Assembly: GCA_013397435.1 (NCBI GenBank)
Contig: VZRG01001515.1
Location: 64,646-128,645, forward strand
Source: Erythrocercus mccallii
Taxonomy: Eukaryota; Chordata; Aves; Passeriformes; Dicruridae
DNA length: 64,000 nt
Reading direction: 5' to 3'
Position 1 is the stretch's first letter. Every line of letters begins with the position of its first letter. Positions 12,061-22,680 of the stretch are shown in pieces. The position numbers were made by a program, and so were the translations under genes. The notes under the pieces are model-generated. The model saw only the letters and a list, made by a program, of their open reading frames with translations, was not told the origin of the DNA and ran no database searches.

Positions 12061-14693
12061 TCTTTATCAGGGATAGACTGTACCAGATGGACTTAGCATC
12101 ACTAAAAAAAAAAACAAAGCTCATTTGGGGGGGTAGGTGGGGTTTTTTTTTGGACGAGGCAACTGCGAGGAAGGCTGAAGGAGAAGCAGGTGACACGGGA
12201 CCATTTGGGCTGTAAAGGACAGGACAGGGGGTGCTGGAGGGCCAGCACAGCAGCCAGCAGAGCTCCCTGCAATACATTTTTGGAGCCAGGTCATCAGAAT
12301 CCCTGAAGAACAAGAGGCACAACAAGGAATACGGTGGGTCAAGAGGCTTCAGGAGAGCCAGACATGGGTGACACAGAGAGCTGGAATCAGGAAACAGGCT
12401 TTTGCACTTAAAGAGGTCCATGGGGCTGAGCTGGAAGAGGGGCTTTGTCTGGTGGAAGTCTCCAAGGCAAAGACTGGCTGCAGGTGTCACCCCGAAGGCA
12501 ACAATGAGACGTGGCTGTGTCAAAAGGTCAAGAGGATGCTGGGGTGACCAAGGCTGGGCTCCTTGGGGGTGGGATTTGCCATGTCTGTGCTGCTGCTTGT
12601 CCACCATGTGCCTTTGTCCTCTCCTTCTCCTGGGAAGCACAGGGTGGAGCTGTCCACAGGCCTCCATGAAATCCCTTGAGGTTCTGGACGCTGCCCACTG
12701 TCTCATCTTCTGTCCAGCTATGTGCTGCAGTGGCTTCTGATGTTGGGTGGGAGGATCTGGAGCACTCAGAGGAGAGGACAGAAGTTCTACATGGCCTCAG
12801 GTCACTGCAGCGACTCCACAGTTGGGGATTCATCACAGTCTGCAAAGGAACAAGACCTTGGCCACTGCCATGGGAGGTCTCAGGTAGGGACTAGGTGCCT
12901 TTAAAGTGCCCCTGTGGAACTGGGAACTGGGGATGTCTCTGGCCCCTGGGATGGGTTCCTGGAGGATTCACACTGGGCATCCCAAGCATGCGGTGAGGCT
13001 GAGACAAGCTGGACTGCTCCCAGGTCATGGGAAGGCTAAAACAGGAGACACCTACTTTTATCACTCATGGAAGGAAGGGTGTGAGACCCCACCTTGCTGC
13101 TGTGAAGCCAAGAGGACACAAGGCACGAAAAGGAGCTACAGGGCTCCAAGCTATGTGACATTATCAGCCACGGGACGTCCTGGCTGGCAGGTACCCGAGC
13201 CTGCACCTGGGCCGGGCTCCCAGGCAGGGAACGGGGCCAGAGAGGCACTGGGACAGTGATAACAGGGGTTCTGGGCCACCCATCTGCAATAGCAAAGCCT
13301 GGGCAAGAGCTGGGTCTCCTTTGGGAGCTGAGCTCCTGGCAGGGATCATGGGGGCAAGTGGGGGCTGTGCAGGGACAACAGCCACCCCAGGGCAGCCCAT
13401 GGCCGGGCAAGAGCTGGCACAAGGCAGCTCCTTTCAGGAAGGTTCACCCGTATAGCTCTCCAAGATTTGTTCTCTGGCACCAGGACCCAACTTCCAGGAA
13501 CTCCTGGCTGCCTGGGAAAGCCTCGGCTGCCTGCATGTCCCGCCGTTTAAGGAATTTGTCCTCCCCAGCTGAACTCCCTCTGCCCTCCCCAAGCATCCTG
13601 GATGGCATGGGCACAGCCAGCAGTGCTCCAGCACAGCTCGGGCATGGGCTGCCTGTTCTGCTGGCACTGCTGGCACTGCTGGCACAGGCAGGGTGAGTCT
13701 GCAGCACCTGGGCATCAGAGGGAGCAGAGTGGAAAAGTTTGGGCAGGGATTTGAAAGCTTCCAGTCCTGAGTACATGGAGAAGGAGTTGAGTGCAGCAAG
13801 ATGACGCTTGGAGCACCATGGAGCCTCAGGTCTGTTGGATTGGGGCTCAGAGCAGGAGGGCACCTGTAGGTATGTGTGACTACCTTCTCCTCTGCACATG
13901 ATGCAGACATGGTCCCTCTGGTGCATGTCTGGGTGCTGCCACACGCAGCCCTGGGGTGTGTCCTGAGGCAGGGCAGGGCAGCACTCGTACTTGCACTAAT
14001 GCAGATCCTTGTGCCTCTGTGTATGCTGCGTGGTTGCCAATGCTGAGCAGGTGTCTGTGAGCAAGGACGTGCTGCTCCTCTCCCTCACAGGGCTCTGCCA
14101 TGGCCACAGGAAATTAGTTACACTCCTGTGGGACGCTGGTCAGGGTCACCTGCACCCTGCAGGTGACCAGCCAGCTCCCCACCACACCTGAACCCTCCAG
14201 CAGTGGCTGGATTTGGGGCAGGGAGGGCACAGACCTGCTGTGCTGCCTGAGACCCTGCCAGTCCCCACGTGTGGCCTCATCCCCTGCCAGCCCTCCCAGC
14301 AGTTGTCACTTCCAGCAGAAATCTCAGGGTTTCTGTGGGACACGGCTTCCTCCAATTGTCCTTGAGCCACTGGGCTGGGCACGGGGCAGCCTTGGCACCG
14401 GGGACACCAGAGCCAGCACCGAGCGAGGTGGGGCAGAGAGATAAGGAAGGGGCCCAGACACAAAAAACAGCAAAGCCAAGGCTGCCAAGGCACATTGCAG
14501 CGTTCAAGACATGCACCTTCCAAAGGGGCACCTTGTCCTTACAGGGAGGTCAGGGCCAGAGAAGATCCGCACTGTTCCCTAGTGCTGTTGAAGACAAAGG
14601 GACAATGGCCTCATGTCCTATTGGTGTTGCACAGCAGGGTGAGGGTGAGGGTGGCATAAGATGGTAGAGCTGAGAAGCAGGGAGAAGCCATTC
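12061..14693. other. No gene seen
   Basis: Poly-A (12104-12114) and poly-T (12144-12153) runs sit beside the CpG island. A minus-strand frame of 233 codons (12005-12706) has no recognisable domain or supporting splice structure. A GAGSGVPGAKAA-like peptide on the minus strand near 14380-14420 is discussed under rejected items. Confidence 0.55.
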
Positions 14694-15320
14694 ATGGAAT
14701 CACAGAATCATTGAGGTTGGAAACGCCCTTTAGCATCATTAAATCCAACCATTCCCCAGCACTACCAAGGCCACGACTACACCAAGTCCTCAAGTGCCAC
14801 ATCCTCAGGGCTGTTAAATTGCTCCAGGAATGGGGATTGCACCACTGCCCTGGGCAGTTGTGCCAGGAACTGACAACCCTTTCATGAATAAATTTTCTCT
14901 AATACCCAACCTAAACCTCCCCTGGCAGCACCTGAGGTTTTTTCCTCTTACTTCTTGTTCCCTGGGAGCAGAGCCCGACCCCCCACCCCTCCCCCCCCAG
15001 CTGTCCCCTCCTGTCAGGGAGTTGTGCAGAGCCACAAGGTCCCCCTTGAGACTCCTTTTCTCCAGGCTGAGCCCCTTTCCCAGCTCCCCCAGCTGCTTCT
15101 GGTGCTCCAGACCCTTCCCCAGCTTCATTCCCTTCCCTGGACATGCTCCAACCCCTCAATATCCTTTCTGTAGTGGGGGCCCCAAAACTGCCCCCCAGGA
15201 CTGGCAGTGCCTCAGCAGTGCCAGCACAGAGGGAAAGTCACTGCCCTGGTCCTGCTGGTCTCTGCTTCCCAGCTTGTGGCACAGATCCCAGGGCTTGGCC
15301 ACCTCTTCCAGCTCCTCATA
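14694..15320 (-). mobile_element. CR1 LINE fragment, the longest in the window
   Basis: The plus strand begins with the reverse complement of the CR1 3' end (cacagaatcattgaggttgg) and continues through recognisable CR1 blocks: ccaaggccac, ttttctctaatacc, cttctccaggctgagcccc, ggacatgctccaac, gtagtgggggccccaaaact. The orientation is therefore minus. About 600 bp are retained, with small indels and no intact reverse-transcriptase frame. Confidence 0.9.
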
Positions 15321-15889
15321 GAAGTGACCTGGAGTAGTCTGACATTTGAGCAGCTGGATGGGAGGATCCTGTGCTGTGAGGCTGCCTGGACCTCAGTCCT
15401 TGGCAGGAGTCACCACCCCATCCCAGGGGGAGCAAGGACTCTGGGTGCAAGGCTGTAGGGCAGCCCCCAGCACCAAGGGGGTTTGGAGGTGGGCTGAGTC
15501 CCTTCCAGCCACGGGAGGACAAGAGCCATTGGCACAACCCAGATGCAGAGAGTCCAGCTAGCAGAGACCATATCCGCCGTGTTTAGAGGCACAACTCATG
15601 GAAAAAGTTACCTGTGCGCTCCAGGTTTGTTTTGTCATTGTGTCTTGTGCATTTTCTGAGGTTACTTTGAATTTTGATCAGCAGTTGGGGAAAAAAAATT
15701 ACTAAAAACCATTTCATTGCAAACTACTTATTTTTCGTGACTGGTTTATAACTGAGCACCTGGGTCCTCAGCCCATGTGTGACTCGATCTATGTGACAAA
15801 GTTTCAGTAGAAGTCACTCTGGGTCTCCCACTGGGATTTTCTGTGACCTTGAGCAGAATCCCAAGGGCAGCAGCAGCTCTCCAGCTTCC

Positions 15890-16078
15890 CAAAGCGCTCT
15901 CCAGCCCTGGCACAGCTTCCCAGGGTGGTGGTGGAGTCATCACCCTTGGAGGGTCTTAACAGCCCTGGGGATGTGGCCCTTGGGGACACGGGTCAGTGGT
16001 GGCCTTGGCAGTGCTGGGAATGGTTGGACTCAGTGATCTTAGAGGTCTTTTCCAAACTAAATGATTTTGTGAATCTGC
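15890..16078 (+). mobile_element. CR1 LINE 3' fragment
   Basis: CR1 tail features in plus orientation: gtggtggagtcatcacccttgg, ggtggccttggcagtgctgg and atggttggactcagtgatctt. It is diverged and truncated. Confidence 0.85.
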
Positions 16079-16378
16079 TGCCCCACAAAACAAATTTGTC
16101 AGTAACCAGGGCTCCAGACTTTGGGATCCAAATTCTGGGATCCAAACCCTGAGACTCTGTACTACCCCATCCCCAGAGAGCTGGGACTAGACATATCCCA
16201 CAGTGTCTTCTCCAAGTTTCCCATCTATTTCTTTTCCACATTCCTCTTCAGCATCAGGAATGTGTCCATTAGCACCTGCTCTTGTCTCAACGCAACCTCT
16301 CCATGCTACCACACTAAGAAGCTTCTTAGGGGGCTGGAGATGGGGCAGCAGTGCATTGTCCTTCTGGCACAATTTGGG

Positions 16379-16434
16379 CATCCCATCCCATCCCATCCCA
16401 TCCCATCCCATCCCATCCCATCCCATCCCATCCC
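16379..16434 (+). repeat. (ATCCC)n pentanucleotide microsatellite
   Basis: About eleven uninterrupted copies of ATCCC/TCCCA. It keeps frames open on both strands, producing spurious ORFs with IPSHP-type repeats. Confidence 0.95.
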
Positions 16435-17397
16435 CTCTTCACTTTCTCTGAACACTGCCCATCCTGTCCCACTCACTGCTGGACAGTTTCTCATCCACAA
16501 ACAACTCCTGATAGTCGGGGCAAGTCCTGGGCAGGGAGAGCTTCCTGCAGAGCCAGCCATGGGCTGTGGGAAGGTGGAAAGCCTGGAAAGGCCTGTCCTC
16601 TTCCAGGCAGTTGAGTTTCCAAGGCTGCTGAGCCCCAAGGTCCCCTCATGCCTTTAGGAGGTAGTGGCCTCCTAACTGTGTGCCAACCCTGCTGCCCCAA
16701 AAGCACCAGAAGCTTGCTGTGAGGGTTGAGGTCCTGATCCTGCTTGTCAGAGGTCTGCAGGAACAGCCCTGTGCAATGGTGTCCCCAGTGTGGGATCAGC
16801 CCTGGGGAACCTGCCAGCACCTCCATCCCGGTGCGAGCTGGCAGAGGGCCCAGGCGGGCAGGGGGGAAAGGCTGCAGGAACTTGATAACAGTGTGGAGGG
16901 TGGGGACACGGGGCTGGCTCCGGGCTGCCTGAGGACAGCCCTGGTCACATTGGGGTCCCAGGGCTGGCAGCAGCTGTGGGGTAAAGGCTGGGAATAGGCA
17001 CAAGCCTGGCTTTGACGTGGTGTCCTCACTAAGCAGAGAAAGGGTCCCTCCAGCCTGGGCTGGCTCAGCTATACCTGCAGCAGTGCCCAGTGAGCAGCCT
17101 GTGCTCAAGAGACATGAAAGAACCAGAGCAGAGGGGTCATGCTCTGCCCAGGCACCACCTGCACATTTCTGTGTCCTGCTCACAGGACCCCATGGTTTGA
17201 AGCTACAAGGATTTGCTGGAGCCTGATGGTCCCTGAGCTGTCTAGACACCAGAGCTTCTTCCTGAGCCCCTCAGCACATACCCCCCAAGATTATTCCCAA
17301 CCTGGTGCCATAGTGTCCATGGGCAATAGTTGGCCAAGCAGCCCAGCAGCAGGGAGTGCTTAGCCCTTCATGGGCAAGGGGATAGACCGACACCAGA

Positions 17398-17690
17398 GGA
17401 TCGTGGAATCGTGGTATGGTTTGTGTTAGAACAGAGCTTAAACTCATCCAGTTCTATGCTCTGCTACGGGAAGGGGCACCTTCCACTATCCCAGGTTGCT
17501 CCAGGCCCCGTCTATCCTTGGAAATCTCCACAGATCCTGGGGCAGCCACAGCTTCTCTGGGCACCCTGTGCCAGGGCCTTCCCACCCTCAAAGGAAAGGA
17601 TTTCTCCCTGACATCTAATCCCTCTTTGTTCCTCTTGTCCTGTTTCTCTCTGCCTGTGTTAAAATTCCTCTCTCTCTGTTGTGCTCTCCA
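17398..17690 (-). mobile_element. CR1 LINE 3' fragment
   Basis: The plus strand carries the reversed CR1 tail: ggaatcgtggtatggtttg, ggcaccttccactatcccag, cacagcttctctgggcaccc, then an anciently diverged end with ttcctcttgtcctg. Confidence 0.85.
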
Positions 17691-18284
17691 TGCTCCATCC
17701 CTGCTCAGACCAGGGCTGGTGTGTTCCTGCTGCCATGTCCCCACAGCACGTTCCAGGGATGCCGTGCCCGCGGTGCCGGACAGTGGCCGTGCTGTGTCCA
17801 TGGCTCCATGGCACCACCTCTTATCAGCTCCAGCAGCCACAACAGCCGCAGCTTCAGAGCCTGCCCAGCTCCTTCTGTGACCCAGACAGGCCCTGCTGCG
17901 AGGGAACGGGGGGTCAGGGGCCGCAGGAACATCTGGAGGGAGGCGCAGCCCATTCCACACCCGTGGGGCTCCCCACGGACAGGCAGCGCTTGGGGGTCAG
18001 AGGTGCCAGGGTTGTGCCCCAGCCCCATGCCGAGCCCGGGGCCATGCTGGCAGCGTCCCTCGGACACAGCCGCTCTACAGACTCCCGACAGCAGCACACA
18101 GCTGGTCACCGACCACTGACACATCTGGAGCCTCTCGGGCAGGTCCGCTCTGGGAGCTGCTCATGGAGCACGAGGCAGTAGAGACAAGGCTGTCACTCTG
18201 CCAGGGCAGGGCAGGCTGGGGTGTCACTGCACTCCACTAGAGCCACCCCAGGACATGCTGCTGTGCCCACCCACTCTCTCAGAG

Positions 18285-18700
18285 AGAAACCACACGAGGA
18301 GTGGCTGAGGTCACTTGGAATGTTCAGCTGGAGAAGAGGAGATTGAGGTCAGTCCTCACCGGGTGCTGCAACTCCCTCCCAAGATGAAACTCCAATCTCT
18401 GCTCCCTGTGAGCAGTGACAGGACCCAGGGAATGGCTGGAGCTGTGTCAGGGCTGGGTATCAGGTAAAAGTTCTTCCCCCAGAGGGTGCTCAGCACTGCC
18501 CAGGCTCCCCAGGGAATGGGAATGGGCACTGCCCAAGGCTGTCAGGAGCGTTTGAACACCACTGCTCCCAGGGATGCACAGGGTGGGATTGTTGGGGGGT
18601 TTGTGCAGGGCCAGGAGTTGGACTGGATGATCCTTGGGGGTCCCTTCCCACTCGAGATCTTCTGTGATTCTCTGAATCTTTGGTTCTATGACTCTTGCTC
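18285..18700 (+). mobile_element. CR1 LINE 3' fragment
   Basis: Plus-orientation CR1 blocks include gctggagaagaggagattga, aagttcttcccccagaggg, gttggactggatgatccttg and the terminal gtgattctctgaatc. A 281-codon minus-strand frame overlaps it (18447-19292) and is not a gene. Confidence 0.88.
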
Positions 18701-21700
18701 CAGACCCACAGGATCTTATCCCTTTTCCCCAGGGCTGCAGAGCCTGGCTGAGCAGCAGAGCAGGGCAGAGCACCATAGGGATGCCATGGCAGTCACCCAG
18801 GACAGGGGGAACAGGCTGCCAGCACTCCCTCAGTGCCCAGAGGTGTCTCCTGGAGGGCCAGATGGGAGGGGTGGGCAGAAACAAGGGACACAAGCAGACT
18901 GAGTAGGGAGGAAGCAAGGCATGGGCACATCTGGCTGGGAAGGGCCAGCCTGAGCAGCCCAGCTCTTGTTGGACCTGGATGTTTGTTTCAGCCATCTCTC
19001 TGCACCTCAGGATCCTCCTCTCCTGCAGCCAGTGCACTTTTCGTGGGATTCCTGCACAGTCCCAAGCAAGAAGCCAGGAAGATCCCAGGCAGGCTTTGGA
19101 GCATCTCCTGGAGATGGTGACCACAGGAGGGGCCACATGGGGGAGTGGGGCCACCAGCAGAAGGAAGACATGCCCCAGCCCCACTCCTGCCCAACAAATC
19201 CACCAGTAGCCCAGTAGAGAGTGCCAGTACAGACCTTCTCTCCACCACCCATCTTTAGGCACCCTGCCCTTTTCCCTCACCAAGACCCCCATCCAGGCAG
19301 GGTCTTCCTACACCAGCCTCCATCAGGGGATGGAGCAGGCACCTGAATGCTCTCCTGGAGCCTGGAGGGTCCATCAGCAGCTGTTGTCAGTGCCACATGC
19401 AGTACTTCTGTGTTAGACCAGCACAGGCACCAGTTACACTGAAACACAGCACAGACCCCATGGTGAAACCAGCCCCGCCTTGCCCCTGCATTTTTCTCTC
19501 CAAGGAATGTCTGTCCGCTTTAAAGCAAAGGTTCTCCATCCAGGTGCTTTCCCCAAGCCACTCTGGGCAATTTCCATCCAGCTGCAGCCCAGGGAGGCTC
19601 CTGCCTGTGCACATGTTGGAGTTTGTGCTGTTCACAGCTGGATTATCTCCAGACCATCTGCTGAGCACCAGCCCCTCCCCAGCCAGGGGTGACCACCACT
19701 GCCCACCAACACTCTGGTGAGGGGAGAGAGGGAGTGGTGTCCCGGGGCTGGAGTCAAAAACATCACTGATGAAGCATCAGTAGCTCATCAGGGGAAAGCG
19801 AGGCTGTTTCCAATTAGTTCAGATCTAGATTAGGCAAGAGAGGCGAGTGTGGGCTGGACTCATGTAAAGTTGTTGACTCAACTAAACTAAAAAATAAACC
19901 AGGAAAAGAAAAAAAAGGGGAAGAGAAGAAATACCATATTCAGGTTTGGTTTGTTTATTCAGAAATAGAGAAAATTAAAGCATAAGTACTAGGACAAAAT
20001 AAGCCAGCTCTAAATTCTGCCTGAGATGATGATTTTATTAGCAAAGAATCTGGATCTCAAGTTATGTCTCAAAACAACACAAAACCAGATGCAGAGGTCA
20101 GTACTCTCCTGCCTAATAACAATGCTTTCAGTGACATCCTTAAGGAGGAGATGGACTCATCAGCATTGCAAGAGACTTTTAAAACACATTTGGAGAGCAA
20201 AGCAACAAAATTTCACTCTTAGAATCTGCAGTTCAAGTTGAGACAGAGCATAATGGAAGCTCTGTTCCAAATACAATCTCATGACATCACGAAGACTCAA
20301 CAATTAACATCAGCTGCTTCCCAAGTAGTGTGAAAAATGGAGATGAAGTCATAACTCATAAGCTAAAGTCATCCCATAGGAAAAACCAGCATTATTCTGA
20401 AAAAAAGGGGGCTTGAAGTCTCAACCTACAGCCATTTCCAAGGGGAATAATAGCAAAACTAGTAGGAAATAAAGTAGGTAGAGATAAGACAAATGTCAAA
20501 AACCACCAACTCTTGCAGCAAAATCAAGTCCTATGGAGAGAACACTCTCGCTAGCCACCAAGGAAAACATACCCTGAAGGTCAGCAGGAGCAGACCTCAA
20601 CTTTCCAGGTTTGGAAGAGATTACCCAGCTCCAGAGAATAGTGTGGGCTTGACAACATGACAACAGCAACCAACAAAACCCTGGGGACGTGGTGGAGTTA
20701 CCATCCCTGGAAACGTTCCAAAAAACGTGTCAAGCTTTTCCAACCTTAGCAACTCTATGATTTTATGATTAAAAGAAGGAACTCAAAAAGTAAAGCACAA
20801 AGAGAGGAAAGGTTAAGAAATTCTGCAAAAAAACCCCCAAGTATGGTATCACTGGGACCACCTGGCATCTGTTATTTGTCTGCCAATCTTGTCTTCATTG
20901 CCCTCATTCGTGTGCAAACCCCAGTGTTTTGCATTTAATTGCAAAACATTCCTGGAAGTCGTACAAGGGAGTTGCAAAGTGACACCCAGGAACAAAAGTG
21001 GGGAGAGGGAAATGAGACTCTGTGTCCATGGAGAGCAGTGGCTCTGCATGGATGCGATGTGGACAACTCCATGATTATCCCGACAGGGCTGAGCAGCCTG
21101 CGAGTGCTGTCAGCGATGCTGCAGCTTGCTTTAACCCAAAAACAGCAATTCCAACCCGAAACTGCAGTCAGGACACAGCTCATGGCTGACAGAACATCTG
21201 CCAGGAGGATTCTTTGGCTTTGTGTGCTATCATCTGTCCTGGAGAAAATGCTGATGAGATTCCACCACAAAAAAAAATGCCATTATCAGTCCCTGGCATT
21301 GGAGATCCCAGAGCAACATGCCACATACCAAGACTTTTTGGAGTTTGGAACAGACAAATATGGCACTAAAACCATGATAAAGGCTCCCAGAGGGAGTGGG
21401 AACAGAGTATCCAATGCCAAGGGAAACCCTCTCTTATCTTTAGAGAAAGCTACAAGTACATGGCATTTGGCATTTTAGAGAGTGTTTCTCAGAAATGCTG
21501 ATGGCAGATGGAAGCTCCTTTAAGCTTTAACTATTGATAGATAAAAGTAAAAAAACCCCTCTGATTTCAACACTTTGTACTTCCAGTCATGTTTTATATG
21601 CTCAGCTCTCCCAGTCCAGCCCCTATCCCAGGGGCCTGGCTCTGACAATGCCCTCTCTAATAGGAACACAAAACCCACAGAAAGCTTTTCCCACTTTAAA

Positions 21701-22239
21701 AATACCCCCACTTTGCCAAGGGTGGGAAGGAGAGCCCAGAAGATGGGAGGTGACCACTGTTCTGGAGGCACCAGGCAGCTGCAGGGCAGTGATCTGCGCT
21801 TGGCATCTTTCAGATGCACCAAATTCAATGCCATGAGACCTGAACATGACTTGGACATCAGGGGCCTGAGAGTGTTGTCCTATGACCATTGAGCCAGGAA
21901 TGATCTCTTGGCTTAAGTCCCCCTGCTGGAAAGACAGCCAGGCTTCCTACGGAGCAGAATCCAACCTCTGCTCTCTGCAATTAGTTCCAGTCATGGTCAG
22001 TGTTGAAATATGTGCTAATCCACACTTGAGCAGGCCTTGCTTTAACTCCTAGCCTTTGGGTCTCGTTACTTTAATTCCTCTGCTAAATAAAAGAGCTCCC
22101 AAGTACTTACTTGGTGTTTGGATTTTGTGAGGCTGATTCAATCTTGTGTCTGTCCCTCACCCCTTCCTGATGTGTGAAGCAGGGAAATTTGAACGACACC
22201 TAGTGTCTTTATGAAGGAGCTTTTAAGGATTTGGGCCAG
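18701..22239. other. No gene seen; AT-rich in part
   Basis: From about 19870 to 20860 the sequence is markedly A-rich, with few long frames, unlike its GC-richer surroundings. The origin is unclear and it could be an eroded transposon. A 179-codon plus frame at 20939-21478 has no recognised domain. Confidence 0.5.
20685..20770 (+). mobile_element. Short CR1 LINE 3' remnant
   Basis: Contains gtggtggagttaccatccctgg and the terminal caactctatgattttatgatt. The middle part of the normal tail is deleted. It lies at the right end of an AT-rich region. Confidence 0.7.
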
Positions 22240-22680
22240 GTCAGAAAGGGCTTGGAGCAACCTGGGCTAGTGGAAGGTGTCACTGCCCATGGCAGGTGTT
22301 GTAATAAGTTCGTCTTTGTTTGGGTGCCAGGTGAGGGTCCCAAGAGACTGCAGAGTCCCCAAGCAGGTGCAAAGAAGAGCTGCTTCATTGTAAAAACCAG
22401 GGCTTTTTAAGCAGGTAGCAACTTACCAGTTACATACTTTTAAATCATAACAAACAGAATTCAACCAACTACCATACACCACGATGTGAATACACAATGG
22501 TTACATAATATTTTTTTCTACCCTTAATTCAGCTAACTTTCCCCTAGTCCTTTTCTACTTAGCTGAAGTAACAAGCCTGATTTTGATTTTACAAGGCCTG
22601 CCCTTTGTAAGGTTTTACCTATATGCAACACATCTTTAGGTTCCTTCCAACTTAAACCATTCTATGAGTCTGTAATTCTT
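22240..22680 (+). mobile_element. CR1 LINE 3' fragment, split by an LTR-like insertion
   Basis: Before the insertion the text matches the avian CR1 tail (gcttggagcaacctggg.. then ggaaggtgtcactgcc). After it comes ttccttccaacttaaaccattctatgagtc, the conserved CR1 3' end. It is 5'-truncated, as most CR1 copies are. Confidence 0.65.
22297..22630 (-). mobile_element. Solo LTR-like insertion (endogenous retrovirus type) inside a CR1 copy
   Basis: The 334-bp segment has inverted termini TGTTG...CAACA, and flanking CR1 sequence continues on both sides (up to 22296 and from about 22631). Read on the minus strand it has a TTAAAAAG TATA-like element followed by a GC-richer stretch, the usual LTR U3/R layout. 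No internal retroviral genes are present. A clear target-site duplication was not found, so the exact borders are uncertain by a few bases. Confidence 0.55.

Noticed and set aside
14340..14440. Elastin-like peptide GAGSGVPGAKAA on the minus strand, possible ELN exon
   Set aside because: No acceptor directly precedes it, the following residues (PCPAQWLKDN) are not elastin-like, and no neighbouring exons of that type occur. Probably chance.
16491..17249. 252-codon minus-strand ORF
   Set aside because: No known domain; frames of comparable openness exist on the other strand and no splice or promoter signals support it.
18447..19292. 281-codon minus-strand ORF
   Set aside because: About a third of it is the reverse strand of a CR1 fragment (18285-18700), and the rest has no recognisable domain or splice structure.
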